Origin: Chrysophaeum taylorii
Taxonomy: Eukaryota; Sar; Pelagophyceae; Pelagomonadales; Pelagomonadaceae
Reading direction: 5' to 3'
NCBI GenBank assembly: GCA_029834535.1
Contig: JAQMWT010000359.1
Location: 1-64,000 of the forward strand
DNA length: 64,000 nt
Notes under the pieces: model-generated
Told to the model about the DNA's origin: nothing
What the model saw: the letters and a program-made list of their open reading frames with translations, nothing else
Database searches by the model: none
Made by a program: the position numbers and the translations under genes
Part shown: piece by piece, positions 11,491 to 21,683 of the stretch
Position numbering within the stretch: the first letter of the stretch is position 1
Layout: every line of letters begins with the position of its first letter

Positions 11491-12730
11491 TGAGCCGAAA
11501 AGAGGTCGCATTCAGCACCTCGCTTTTCTAGAGAACAGTAATAATCACTGTGTCCCTGGTAGAGAATGATGGCAGTGGTAGTGCTGCCCTGACGCCCTAA
11601 CCCTAACGACACAAAGAGCAGCACACGGTGTTCGACGATTTTATTGGTGATTTGGTGTGTGAGTGAGAGAGAGGGGGGGGGGGTGTCTAACCCTAAATCA
11701 AATTTTGTATCTCTACGCCCTCGCAGATTGAACTCGGGAAGCGCGAAAATCTGGAACAAGCAAAACCCAAATGTCTGGTCAAAGACAGTGATGACAAGTT
11801 GACACGTTGCGATGACAAGTTGACACGTTGCGAGGAGGCGTGTAGTGAGAAGTGTGCGAAGTGTGCACGAGAGAGATAGAGAGAGCAGAGTAGCAGGGGA
11901 AGATAAGTGAGAAAGAAGAAAGAGCGCAATGTTGAACGCGGACCAGCTTGAGAAAGGAAAAACAAAATGAAGAGGAGGAGGTAAATAATTAGAAAAGGGA
12001 AAAGCATCGATCGTAAAGAAGAGGGAGCGTGAAAGAAGATGCTCAATGGGCTAAGTACGAAAGACGGAGAATACAGTGCTCGATGTCACATCATCAGCTT
12101 GTTCAGTGACTGATGAAGGAAAGATTGCGATGGTAACATTGTGAAGATGATGCTGGGTGCAAAGTGCACAGAAGAAGTGCGATGTGTCTAGAAATAAGAG
12201 GGTGTACTAATATCATCGTAATATACGAGGGGTGCATGCATTAGGTCGTGGATGTTCTATGATGCAGAATGACTGTGCGTGCAGATGGGTAAATCCCAAT
12301 GGCGGAGGGATCCTCGTAGTAAAACGGGAGGTCTAACTGGTAACAATGGCAGGATCAAAGGCCAAGCAGTCGTGAAGAGTACAGCAGACCGATGAGTGAT
12401 CGAAAGGCGAATAGCGAGAGTGGCCATAGGAATAAGATTATACTGTGACTGAAGGCGGACTAGTAAGGATGTGGCGATGTGACTGAGCGGCAGCGTTATC
12501 CCATGAACAGATATGACCATGTAACCAAATCGGTTTCGACGTGGTAGGGTAATCGTCGTTGCGATAGCGAGTAGCGCGAAGCTGTAACACTGGCAGATGT
12601 AAGAACCAAAGGGCTGTCTGTCACATACGTGTCGAGAAGCTGTCGTCCCGGGTGTAGTGTGGGACAGCTGAAGCTTAAATTCGATCGTCTAAAATAACAC
12701 GCGAATAATATCATCGCGAGATGTTGATAT
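11490..12730. repeat. Dispersed repeat family X, copy 1 (paralogue of 60,880-62,100)
   Basis: Collinear with 60,880-62,100. Shared blocks include the segment with CGACACAAAGAGCAGCACA, CTACGCCCTCG(G)CAGATTGAACTCG, the AAAAGCATCGATCGT block, the AACCAAATCGGTTTCGAC block and the GTGGGACAGCTGAAGCT block, in the same order and strand. Identity is patchy, so the copies are old. Minus-strand translations contain HPGRQLLDTYVTDSPLVL, mildly suggestive of a LINE endonuclease end, but I do not assign a family. This copy lacks the 257-bp insertion seen in copy 2 and thus shows the empty site (about 11,740-11,780). Confidence 0.7.
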
Positions 12731-13384
12731 CGGGATAAAGTCGTCTCGACAGGCGACGACGGGTAGGAAGAATGAACGGCGAAGGCGAGCCCGAGGCGAG
12801 CATCTCGATGTCGTAGAGTCGCTCAATATCGAGTGTGGTGGGGACGACGCGACTTAAGGCGGGCAAAATTGCCTTGATACCGGCCGTAGAGGCGCGCGCG
12901 AACGGCAGGGGCGACGACGTCGGTAGTAAGATGCCGAAAACCACCTTGACGCGAGAACGTCGTCAGTGCCAAGAATACGAGTACGCACGAGGCCCGAACA
13001 AGCTAGCCAAAGCATTAGGCGCACACATCTCGGCCCATCAGCGGTTGGGAATTGGGAGGAGCACGAGCTCATAAAGGTAGTCGAGAAGCGATCCCTCATA
13101 AAGGTAGTCGAGAAGCGATCCCGTGCGCAAAGACGCCGGTACCCGGTGATGGGGATGGTGGCCACCAATCGCTCAGTGGCCCGATCACGCGCCGAGATGT
13201 GTGAGCAAGTGGATCAGGAGTGTCGTGACGGTGGAGTTAACGAGGAAGCCCATGGATGGAAACAAACTCGCGGGCGAGAGGACCGTCGACGAGATGAAGG
13301 TTGGCGGGGTCACCGGGAGCGCCGCCGTGGTGGTCAGAGAGATGAGATCACGAACGTCCGCGTGTAATAAGCATAGGCCTTCCA
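12731..13384. other. No gene recognised; a 25-bp direct duplication at 13,071-13,121
   Basis: ATAAAGGTAGTCGAGAAGCG plus five further bases is repeated twice in tandem. The ORFs present (for example 12,835-13,074) have no recognisable domain. Confidence 0.35.
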
Positions 13385-14010
13385 GGCCGAGAGTCGAAAG
13401 GGGAAAATCCCCGTCCCCGCACCTTCCCAGTCCCCGCACTTTCTCTCCCCGCGCCTTCCTCGCTCCCCGCACCTTCCCCGTCCCCGCACCTTCCCCGTCC
13501 CCGCACCTTCCCTCCCAGCACCTTCCCCGTTCCCCGCACCTTCCCTCCCCGCACCTTCCCCGCTCCCCGCGACCTCCTCGTCCCCGCGACTTCCCTGCTC
13601 CCCGCACCTCCCTCTTCCCCGCGATCTCCCCGTCCTCGCACCTTCCCCTTTCCCCGCGACTTCCTCGCTCCCCGCACTCTCCTCGTCCTCGCGCTCTCCC
13701 CGTCCTCGCACCCTCCTCGTCCCCGCACCTTCCCCGACCTCGCACCTTCCTCTTCCCCGCGATGTCCCCGGTCCCCGCACCTTCCTCTTCCTCGCGACAT
13801 CCCTGTCCTCGCACCTTCCCCTTTCCCCGCGATCTCCCCGTCCTCGCACTCTCCTCGTCCCCGCATCTTCCCCAACCTCGCACCTTCCTCTTCCCCGCGA
13901 TATCCCCCCCCCCCGCATTCCCCTTCCTCGCGGCCTCCCGTCCTCGCACTCTCCTCGTCCCCGCACCTGCCCCATCCCCGCACCTTCCTCTCTCCGCGGC
14001 TTCCCCGCTT
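13385..14010. repeat. 17-bp C-rich minisatellite (G-rich on minus), array 1
   Basis: Variants of CCCCGTCCCCGCACCTT repeated across about 620 bp. Since 17 is not a multiple of three, all three frames of both strands stay open and give Arg/Gly-rich or Pro/Ser-rich ORFs that I reject as genes. The minus strand has closely spaced GGGG runs able to form G-quadruplexes. Confidence 0.9.
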
Positions 14011-14204
14011 TCCGAGGATCCTCTTTCCTCGCGAAGCCACACCCTCTCTCAGGGTGGTTTGCGAGTAAACCCGGGGGGTCCGGGAGTTCCTCTCGCCCAA
14101 GGACTTAACCTGGACCACCGCGTACTCTGATCCCCCTACCCCCATGCTTTCTCTCGTGCGTCCCGCCGGTCCTGTAAACGTGCAGCTCTAAAAGGACAAG
14201 TACC

Positions 14205-14525
14205 TTAAGAGGCATAAGGGGAACGGGGAAAGTCGCGGGGACGGGAAGAGAAGGTGCGGGGGCGAGGAAGGTGCGGGGAAAGGAAGGTGCGGGGACGAAG
14301 GTGGGGCGGGGAAGGCGCGGGGAGCGGGGAAGGTGCGGGGAGGGAAGGCGCGGGGACGGGGAAAGTGCGGGGGCGGGGGAAGTGCGGGGACGGGGAAAGT
14401 GCGGGGACGGGGAAGGTGCGGGGACGGGGAAGGTGGGCGGGGAGTGCGGGGAGCGGGGACGGGGATGTGGCGGGGAGCGGGGAAGGTGGGGCGGGGAAGG
14501 TGCGCGGGACGGGTGGTCGCGGGCA
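14205..14525. repeat. 17-bp G-rich minisatellite, array 2, inverted relative to arrays 1 and 3
   Basis: Plus strand is G-rich (GGGGACGGGGAAGGTGC units). Its first ~80 bp, starting with AAGGGGAACGGGGAAAGTCG, are the near-exact reverse complement of the end of array 3 (about 17,765-17,845), so arrays 2 and 3 form an inverted pair around 14.5-17.8 kb. Confidence 0.85.
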
Positions 14526-14924
14526 AGGATGTAGCGTTTCCCCCGCCCTCTAGGCCGGACCGGCTGTCACAACGCGGCCTTTTAAATAAACCTGCGGTTT
14601 TTCGAAGGGGTAAATCGGTCGATAAGTTTCGATGAGTTTCGTTCGGGTCTCTGAGGGGGTCCTCTAGGGCTGTGCTTAAAAGTACACGTGACTCCGGGGG
14701 AGCCCGTATGGCTTATGCACACTATGCCTGAAGTTGGCGACCGTGTGTCGAGTCCAACTTCGGCGCCCTACGTCCCGCCAGCGGTCGGAAGCGACTCAAG
14801 TCGGACCGCAGAGCGGCCCCGAAACGCGAGGGGACTGTTCCTTTTCCTCTCGCCACGCTTTTCGTATGCCGAGGTCACCACCAGGGTCATACATATAGCT
14901 AGCCAGCGACGTTATCTTGCAGAG
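14526..14924. other. No gene recognised
   Basis: Unique-looking sequence between array 2 and the transposase remnant. No ORF with recognisable content. Confidence 0.3.
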
Positions 14925-16100
14925 TCACCGTGGATAGAACTGGCACGTCGATCGCGCGATGGGAGGACTGTTTGCGCTTGAGACGCGCGGCCTCTCTTTG
15001 TCGATCGATTTTGGCGTGTTCGAACTGGGCGGTGCCACCGTCCTCGGAGCGGCACACGAGTTTATACTCGCAGGCGACGCGAGCGTCGCACGAGCCGGAA
15101 GAGGCGGAAGGTTTTCGGGGAAAATGATGTCGAAGACGCGCCCACGTTGTCGCCGCGCCATCTCACTTTCTGTTCCGGTGTTATGTTGGCGGCAGTGCTG
15201 CTTTGACTGGCCCCAGCCGTACTCAACGCCAACTCCGGCGAGCTCTTGATGGCATTCGGTGACGAGAGTAGGATGTGGCAAGGGTCAAGGGCGAGCTGTT
15301 AATACGACAGCCGCTTCTAGGGAATCAAACCAACCGCGCTCGAAGATCGCTTTGTGAATTCCTTCGCTTTGCCGACGTAGGCCTCGGGCTTCCAGTCGGG
15401 GTGGGTGGGTCACCCGGCTGGAAGTTCATGTGCTGGTCTTGGCCAGGCTCGAGCTTGACGTTCCACTAATCGACCACCTTCTGCCGCTCGCCCTTTGCGC
15501 TGCGCTCCGACCTTGAGTTCGAAGATGGCCGAATGAGCTTCGATGCAGCCCGCATCGAGTTTCGTCGAGGTTTGGAGGAGGTGCTGCGTCTTGGCGCCAA
15601 CGCCGGCGGACATGTTGTCGACGTTGAAGCTGTCGGGTTTGAACTTGTCGTGTTCCGACGGTCAACCTCAATTAGGATCTGGTGATGAGGGAACCAAATC
15701 TCCATGACATCGAGGACGTCCTCGACCTGAAAACGAAAATTGTCCGAGTCCCAGAAGCCTTGGTGCTGAATGCCAATCTTGATCGTCTGGAAAGCCGGAG
15801 ACTGGAACCACTTGAAGCCGTCGCCGCTATCAAAGAGGAAGACCTTTTCAAAGGGATGCTTGAGTGTCGGATCGATCGTGAGGTCGACATCGTTTTCGCC
15901 GTCGTCGTCGTATTCGTCGTAAACCCTCTGGCACGTTGGTCGCTACTTGGCGAAGCTTGTCACCTGAGTTGTAAAACCCGTGGAGCCACGCGTTTCGTTC
16001 GTGGAGGCCATCAACAGTTGCAGGAGCGTCCAGCACCACTTCCAGTACATACGCTGCCGACCTGGTATCGCGCTCTTCGGCTGGTCAGCAGCGGCACGCA
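14925..16100 (-). pseudogene. Decayed DDE-type transposase
   Basis: On minus, the order of fragments is: a segment near 16,039-15,848 with LHERNAWLHGFYNSGDKL; near 15,890-15,600 DVMEIWFPHHQILIEVD, followed by FKPDSFNVDNMSAG; near 15,470 LEPGQDQHMNFQPGD; and near 15,290-15,190 CHQELAGVGVEYGWGQSKQH. As I remember the family, DDE transposases common in algae, oomycetes and fungi have a comparable order: a 'FFPHHQI..EVDhS.gH' block, then 'L..GQ.Q.M.F..gD.P', then 'iEY.WGksK.hfRr.N' near the C-terminus. Frames shift repeatedly, so it is dead. No terminal repeats found. Confidence 0.55.
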
Positions 16101-16354
16101 AAAGACACACATGAAGCACCACAAACCCTTACCCGTCGATTATACTCCCTAACCCTGTGGCTTTCTCCCTTACCACCTTTGTTTTCTCCCTTACCACCTT
16201 TCTTTTTACCTTACCACCTTAATTTCCCCTTACCCTTAAATTACACTTCATACCACTCCTAAACCCTGCGATCGCTAACCGTATGGTTGCGATGGAGGAC
16301 GGCGCCTAACACGCTTGCTCCCTGCGGCGGCCCCGGCCGTCCCGGAGTGAGACG

Positions 16355-16665
16355 GTGCCTGCTTACTTCCCGGGCTGGCCGGTTAGCACCCGGAAAGTCC
16401 GCGCTGGGATGGGGTTCGCTCGGTTGGGCAGAACGCGACGGACAGGTCGATTGTTCGTGGATCAACACGTCCGCGGCCTGCGACGCTTTTGCAAGACCTC
16501 GCACAAGACCGCGCGCAGTGGCGGTCCGCCATCAACGCCTTTTCATCCCTCGCCTCTACCCCAACTGTGTGATTTTGCTCTGTGATCCTGGACCGGCTCC
16601 TGCCGGCCCAGCCTGGCTCCCATGCCCGGGAGAGGTCCGAAGTTACTTAGTTAGTTAGTTCATGA
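16355..16665 (+). mobile_element. LINE 3'-end fragment (copy 4), plus orientation, TTAG tail
   Basis: Ends with the same protein tail as copy 2 (LAQDRAQWRSAINAFSSLAS, then TPTV and stop at about 16,583), the same 3' UTR through CCCGGGAGAGGTC, and a short (TTAG)n tail at about 16,645-16,665. The 5' part includes the GGCTGGCCGGTTAGCACCCG block also found inverted at 6.5 kb. Confidence 0.75.
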
Positions 16666-17261
16666 ACGCCCTGCGTGCTCACCAACTCACCCTAGATCTT
16701 GGCACATTTTTGGGAGGTTTTGGGGTTCAAATTGATACTGGATCGAGGGCGCGTCGATCGGCGTCCAAGCCTGCGGCAGTAGCGACACTGAGCAGATTTT
16801 ACAGATGGAAGTAGTTATTAGTCCCATTCTAGATGCGTGCTATCGACGCATGCAGCTAAGGCTGAGTCGCCGATCGAAGCGACTTAAACCCTCCTGGATG
16901 TCCGAACAACGAACTTGACACAAAACCCTAAAAAAATGCGCTGTATGTGCTGTTTATGGTCGAACGAGCTTGTGCGAGAAGTAGATAGATTGCTAGATCC
17001 GGTACATCTAGGAAGGACAGCGTCGACTTGGGGTATTAACCAACACCCAGCTGAGCCGACAACAACTGCCTCGGTTTCTCGTTTTCGAAACGCGTTCGCT
17101 CGCGCCGCGAGCGGGTTCGGATTAATTGCTGACTCACCCCGAACCAGGCCCCGCGCCACGCACCCCCCCCCCCCCCCTGCGTCGCGTCGCGAGCCAGGGC
17201 GAGCCATGTACGTGTTTGAAAGGGATGTACGTAAGACAGTCTCATAAACATTAGTGATGCT
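16666..17261. other. No gene recognised
   Basis: Contains a C homopolymer at about 17,164-17,178. No ORF with recognisable content on either strand. Confidence 0.3.
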
Positions 17262-17845
17262 GTCTCTGCGATGTCCTCGTCCTCGCGCCTTCCTCGCTCC
17301 CCGCGCCTTCCTCGCTCCCCGCACCTTCCCCGCCCCCGCGCCTTCCCCGTCCCCGCACCTTCCTCGTCCCCGCACCTTCCTCGCCCCCCCACCTTCCCCG
17401 TCCCCGCGCCTTCCTCGCTCCCCGCACCTTCCCCGCTCCCCGCCATATCCCCGCTCCCCGCCATATCCCCGCTCCCCGCCATATCCCCGTCCCCGCACCT
17501 TCCTCGTCCCCGCACCTTCCCCGTTCCCGCGCCTTCCCCGCCCCCGCACCTTCCCCGCCATATCCCCGTCCCCGCACCTTCCTCGCCCCCGCACCTTCCC
17601 CGTTCCCGCACCTTCCCTCCCCGCGCCTTCCCCGTCCCCGCACCTTCTCCGTCCCCGCACCTTCTCCGCCCCCGCACCTTCCTCGTCCCCGCACCTTCCC
17701 TCCCCGCAACTTCCCCGCTCCCCGCGCCTTCCCCGTCCCCGCACCTTCCCCGTCCCGGCACCTTCCCTTCCCCGCACCTTCCTCGCTCCCCGCACCTTCT
17801 CTTCCCCGTCCCCGCGACTTTCCCCGTTCCCCTTGAGACTCACGG
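17262..17845. repeat. 17-bp C-rich minisatellite, array 3, abutting the GT29 gene
   Basis: About 580 bp of CCCCGTCCCCGCACCTT-type units, including a block of three CCCCGCTCCCCGCCATAT units. It ends about 55 bp before the start codon of the sialyltransferase-like gene, so the gene's promoter must lie within or across it. Confidence 0.9.
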
Positions 17846-17901
17846 CTTCCAGCCAGGTTTTTTTTTTTTTTCTTTCTGGATTCAAATTCTTGTTGTTTCC
17901 T

Positions 17902-18585
17902 ATGATGATGACGACGACGACGATGATCATGATGTGGGCCGCAAACGCCGACGCGCGGCTCATGTGTTACATGAAGGGCGTGCTCAACGGAACGATTCAC
18001 CAGCGATGCGCCGTCGTGTACAGCAGCGGGTCTGTCCTGGACGAAAGGAGGGGTCCCGAGATTGATGCGCACGACGCCATAATTCGGTTCAACGATGCGC
18101 CAACACGCGGCTTCGGCGAATACGTCGGTGTCCGCACGACATACCGATTTGCGAACTACGCCTGTTCGAGGCAACTGGCATTCCCGACAAAAGGTCCCTG
18201 CGCGCAGATCTGGAACGTCGCGGGGGCCGAAATCTTCCTTACGGCAGCCAGGAGGTTGCCCGCCAAATCAACGAAACGGTGCGATAGGCTCCGGACGACC
18301 GACCACTTTGGGTTGGAGGGGTACGCGGCCTTTGCAAACGCGTCCTGCGGCGACCAGTCCCACACGCCGATGACTGGACTTAAGGCGGTCTTAGCCGCTC
18401 TCGAATTGTGCAGACGAGTCGACGTCTTCGGCGCTTCCGAGTCGCTTCGGTACCACTACTACGACGACACCCACATCACCCCGACCCACGACCCGCACTG
18501 CGAGCGCCGCTTCCTTCGGAGATCCAGCCGCCTTTTTTTCGCTGCCAACGGCACCTACGTCACCACGTCTAGATTCCAATCTTAG
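17902..18585 (+). CDS. GT29 sialyltransferase-like glycosyltransferase
   Basis: 227 residues from ATG 17,902; the frame is open through the minisatellite upstream, so I chose the first ATG after it. The sialyl-motif L is at about residues 36-85 (CAVVYSSGSVLDERRGPEID, then IIRFNDAPTRGF and VGVRTTYRF), motif S at about 156-178 (PMTGLKAVLAALELCRRVDV), motif III at about 184-187 (HYYD), and the VS His-Glu pair at about 196-201 (HDPHCE). GT29 enzymes transfer sialic acid or related nonulosonic acids from CMP-sugar donors in the Golgi. The protein is short, and its Met/Thr-rich N-terminus is at best a weak membrane anchor; an upstream exon or start may be missing. Donor and acceptor cannot be read from sequence; KDO or another nonulosonate is as plausible as sialate. 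Confidence 0.85.
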   Translation: MMMTTTTMIMMWAANADARLMCYMKGVLNGTIHQRCAVVYSSGSVLDERRGPEIDAHDAIIRFNDAPTRGFGEYVGVRTTYRFANYACSRQLAFPTKGPCAQIWNVAGAEIFLTAARRLPAKSTKRCDRLRTTDHFGLEGYAAFANASCGDQSHTPMTGLKAVLAALELCRRVDVFGASESLRYHYYDDTHITPTHDPHCERRFLRRSSRLFFAANGTYVTTSRFQS

Positions 18586-18813
18586 GCGGGCGGGCGGGCG
18601 ACTTGGGTGCCCCGTTCGTCTCGCGAACCTGTGATTCGTCGTCCTTGCTCTCGTTCTCAAATCGTCGTCCGGTGGTGGTGATTAATAGCATTGCCTCTCT
18701 TCGATCTATGAAAGCCTGGTCTACCTACTTGCGGCGGATTGTGTTCTACACAAACAATGCGAGAGATCGAGAGGAGACAGACACACTAGGGTAAGTGTCG
18801 AAATTAGTAGGGG
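18586..18813. other. Spacer, nothing recognised
   Basis: A (GGGC)n run (18,583-18,600) follows the GT29 stop. It otherwise serves as the 3' region of GT29 and the 5' region of the LYR-motif gene, which share one strand. Confidence 0.4.
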
Positions 18814-19065
18814 ATGATGATGGACCTGAAGCACTTCATCAGGCGCGGCCAGGTCCTGAGCTTGTATCGCGCGCTCCTCCGAGCGTCGCCGTCGGCGGAG
18901 ATCCGAGAGGAGATCAAGTCCGAGTTCCGAAGGTCCCGCGACGTTCCGGACGCACGGCTACTGATCGCCGACGGCCGACGACAGCTCGAGCGGTTGGAGG
19001 CGTACGGCCAGAGAAACGAGGAAGAAAAAACTGTCGGGGAGGGATGGCCGTGGGCTAGAAGTTGA
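18814..19065 (+). CDS. LYR-motif (Complex1_LYR/LYRM2-like) mitochondrial protein
   Basis: 83 residues. The N-terminal DLKHFIRRGQVLSLYRALLR contains the Leu-Tyr-Arg triad in the usual context of Complex1_LYR proteins, followed by an EIKSEFRRSRD helix and LLIADGRRQLERLEAYGQ, matching the three-helix length and spacing of LYRM2-type members. LYR proteins act in the mitochondrial matrix with acyl carrier protein, in assembly of respiratory complexes or Fe-S transfer; LYRM2 has been linked to complex I. The start is ATG 18,814, the first of two (MMMD). The last 11 bp overlap the 3' end of the convergent Ric-8-like gene. The subfamily is a best guess. Confidence 0.75.
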   Translation: MMMDLKHFIRRGQVLSLYRALLRASPSAEIREEIKSEFRRSRDVPDARLLIADGRRQLERLEAYGQRNEEEKTVGEGWPWARS

Positions 19066-20011
19066 GTCTGAAGATCGCGTTGCCGACCCCGCACCGCAGG
19101 GCGAACTCTTTCCTGTCAGCACCGCAGAGTTCGTACAAAAATTCTGTCGAAAAGCGCTTCGCGAGGGGGTCGGAATCGGTCATGAGGTCGAAGAGGAGGG
19201 TCCGGAGGGCGAAGGGGGGAGCGTCGACGGGGTGGACCCGCTCGCGGTCGTAGGTCTCCTTGTCCTCCTCTGCGATGCGCGCCTGCCAGACCGCGTCGGC
19301 CTCGGGCGGGAAAATCGCAGATTTCACGCGCGCGTCGGGGAGAGCTCGCGTCAAGCAGTGGAGGACGGGGATGATATCTCTGCGGAGGTCCTCCAAGACC
19401 CATCGCTGGGCCTGGATCTCGAGGATGCGGACCAGAATTTTGTAGTCGATCGGCAGGGGCTCGGGGAGCAGCACGACGACGTTCAACGCTTTGAGCTTGA
19501 GGTCGTGCGACGAGGATGTGGTGGCGGCGAAAATTCTCAGGAGGCAGTGCCGAACGAGGCGAGAGGGCGTGGCCTTTTCCTTGGCGAACAACGCGTACAA
19601 CGCGCACAACAGCTCGGCAGCGAGGCGTTCGTGCGGCGCTCGGACCGCCCACGCGAGCGCCGTCGACAGAATCTCTTCCTCGACCGCTACGTCTTCCGTC
19701 GCCACCAAGACGTGGACGATCTTCGCGCACGCGACATACGCGAGGACGGGCCTTTCCTGGCGCATGTACGCGACCGCGCGCTCGAGTCCTCCGCGTTCGA
19801 GGACGCCCTTCCCCCCGGCGATCAGGACGTTGGCCGTGCACGCGGAGGCCGCGAAGCACACTTCGTCCGAGGCGTCGGGACGCATCGCCTCGACGCACAC
19901 GGCATCGGGGGGTGCCCCGCGCGCCACGGCGTGCCGCGCGGCCTCGAGGGCGTTCACAATTTGAGCTTGGCTCGACTGTTCATCCTTGAGCACGGCTGCC
20001 AGGCTTTCCAT
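19055..20011 (-). CDS. Ric-8/synembryn-like ARM-repeat protein, short form
   Basis: 318 residues, all helical in character. Landmarks that resemble Ric-8 (the cytosolic chaperone/GEF for G-alpha subunits) are KALNVVVLLPEPLP (compare the N-LL-LP helix), DLRRDIIPVLHCLTR followed by ARVKSAIFPP, and the C-terminal LLFDLMTDSDPLAKRFSTEF and LYELCGADRKEFALRCGVGN, comparable to the FL--LC---------tGyGNA block of Ric-8. Family members are usually above 500 residues; this one starts late and stops right after the GN motif, lacking the regulatory C-terminal tail. ATG at 20,011 sits 11 bp from the divergent mTERF ATG. Alternative: a generic armadillo-repeat protein. Confidence 0.5.
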   Translation of the reverse strand: MESLAAVLKDEQSSQAQIVNALEAARHAVARGAPPDAVCVEAMRPDASDEVCFAASACTANVLIAGGKGVLERGGLERAVAYMRQERPVLAYVACAKIVHVLVATEDVAVEEEILSTALAWAVRAPHERLAAELLCALYALFAKEKATPSRLVRHCLLRIFAATTSSSHDLKLKALNVVVLLPEPLPIDYKILVRILEIQAQRWVLEDLRRDIIPVLHCLTRALPDARVKSAIFPPEADAVWQARIAEEDKETYDRERVHPVDAPPFALRTLLFDLMTDSDPLAKRFSTEFLYELCGADRKEFALRCGVGNAIFRLNF

Positions 20012-20022
20012 TGCGAGGGTTT

Positions 20023-20610
20023 ATGAGGATGATACGAGGTGTCAGATGGTTGAGCGCCGCCGCCGACTTCGCAGCTTTGAGGTTTGGGTGCAACGCCGCC
20101 GAGGCGTCGACCTTCGAGGCGCGGCTCCACGGGCGATGGGTTCCCGTGCCCGAGGTCGCGTCGCGCGTGTGCGACTCGCTCCAGCGTCGGCTCGCGCTGA
20201 GCGAAGCCGAGATCAAGAAGCTCGTGCTGGCCAAGCCGCAGGTGCTGGGGTACAGTTACGAGTCGAAAATCGCGCCGTCCCTCGCGGCGCTCCAAAATCG
20301 TCTCGGTCTGAGCGAGTCAGAACTCAAGCGCGTCATCCTGGCGATGCCGTCGGTCCTCAGCTACAGCTACGAGGCAAACGTCGAAGCCAAGCTCGCCTTT
20401 CTACAGCACGAGCTCGAGCTCAGCGACGAGCAGCTCAGGGAGAAGGTCGTCGCCTTCCCGATGCTCCTCGGGTACAGCCTCGAACGCCGGTACCGACCAA
20501 GACTCCGCCTTTGTCGTAAGGCAGGCAAGCCCTTGCGCTGGGTCTTAGATCGCGCGAGTCTCACGGACGACAAGTTCGACCGCCTCGTCAGCGGCGGGGG
20601 CTCGAGCTAG
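20023..20610 (+). CDS. mTERF-domain protein (organellar)
   Basis: 195 residues from ATG 20,023. Three clear mTERF repeats of about 36 residues: LSEAEIKKLVLAKPQVLGYS, LSESELKRVILAMPSVLSYS and LSDEQLREKVVAFPMLLGYS, each with the Pro-x-(L/V)-L-x-Y-S signature, and a C-terminal LRWVLDRASLTDDKFDRLV. mTERF proteins bind nucleic acid in mitochondria or plastids and affect organelle transcription or translation. The N-terminus MRMIRGVRWLSAAADFAALR is Arg-rich and lacks acidic residues, consistent with an organelle-targeting peptide. Smaller than most family members. Head to head with the Ric-8-like gene with only 11 bp between start codons, so the two must share a promoter region. Confidence 0.85.
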   Translation: MRMIRGVRWLSAAADFAALRFGCNAAEASTFEARLHGRWVPVPEVASRVCDSLQRRLALSEAEIKKLVLAKPQVLGYSYESKIAPSLAALQNRLGLSESELKRVILAMPSVLSYSYEANVEAKLAFLQHELELSDEQLREKVVAFPMLLGYSLERRYRPRLRLCRKAGKPLRWVLDRASLTDDKFDRLVSGGGSS

Positions 20611-21470
20611 TGTTTTTTTTCTGCAGCTGGCCTAGGGAACCCAAGAAAAATAAGTGTGCGCCCTTTTCCTTAAAGGTGGGTTCTTTTTTTCGAGGACACT
20701 TCGACGCCGCCGCCGGGTTTTTTTCTGGGGGGGGGGGGTACTCCTATATGATCACGCGACGACGACGATTTGGAGTTTGTATGTCACAGCTCTTGCTTTA
20801 TTCGGGGGACTCCGGGCGCGCTCGTCGTGTGGATTTGAGAACATGTCGACTGCTTAAAAAGTCAGTTTCTACCTGTCTCAATCAACACAGCGAAACTCTC
20901 TCGATCACGAGCAACACAAAGCTGGCAACAAACAATATGCTCGACATCGTGTACTCTCGGGATCGCGACGGCTACTTTTTCTCACTTAGAGAAGTATAGC
21001 GCACCGCGACGTTGAATATTTGGGTTTTTGGGAAAATCGAAGAAAGCCTCGCGCTTGCGTGCGATGGCGGCTCTCGCTTCGACGACGAGTGCTACCGATC
21101 TTGATGATGATGAAGTCGCGCGGAAGGCTTCCATCCTCGCGTCCGTAGCATCACGTCTCTTCCCTTTTTCAATATCAGAACACGAACAACAAAGTGAGCG
21201 TCCGATGCGCTGCAGCGACGAGAATGTCCAGCACGGATCACGCTGCCATCCATTGAACCGATGAGTATTACTCTGGTAACAGCACCCGAGCATACTACTA
21301 CACACGTCTTTTTTTTCTAAAAAAGTGGCGGCCCCCTTCTCTTGGATCCAGTCGGGAGGACTGTTCGAGTTCGAGTAACTTGCGCCGCCGCCGCTTCGGT
21401 GCCGTCGACGATCAAAATCGCCAGGGTGTTTGTTTGTGACGGGCGCTGTTCTTGTAGGGTGTGTCTTAAC
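20611..21470. other. No gene recognised; poly-G run at about 20,727-20,738
   Basis: 3' region of the mTERF gene followed by AT/GC-mixed sequence. A short plus ORF (21,028-21,264, SKKASRLRAMAALAST...) has no recognisable domain. Confidence 0.35.
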
Positions 21471-21683
21471 TACTAATCGACAGATGTTTGTTTGTTTGTT
21501 TGTCTGTTTGTCTTTAAATGTCGACTACTAAGTGTTTGTCTGTTTGTCTTTAAGTGTTTGTCTGTTTGTCTGTCCTAACTACTAATCGACAGATGTTTGT
21601 CTGTCTGTCTGTTTGTCCCTCGATTTAGGGTAAGGATCAGATTGGCGCGAGAGTAAGGATCAGGTAGGCGCGAGAGCCAGACA

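Noticed and set aside
11590-11700. CCCTAACCCTAA words suggesting telomere sequence
   Set aside because: Only two or three units, scattered within a dispersed repeat and not in tandem.
13201-14130. Long ORFs on both strands (Pro/Ser-rich plus; Arg/Gly-rich minus) across 13.2-14.1 kb and 17.0-18.0 kb
   Set aside because: They are products of the 17-bp minisatellite, whose period keeps all frames open; no conserved domain or codon bias.
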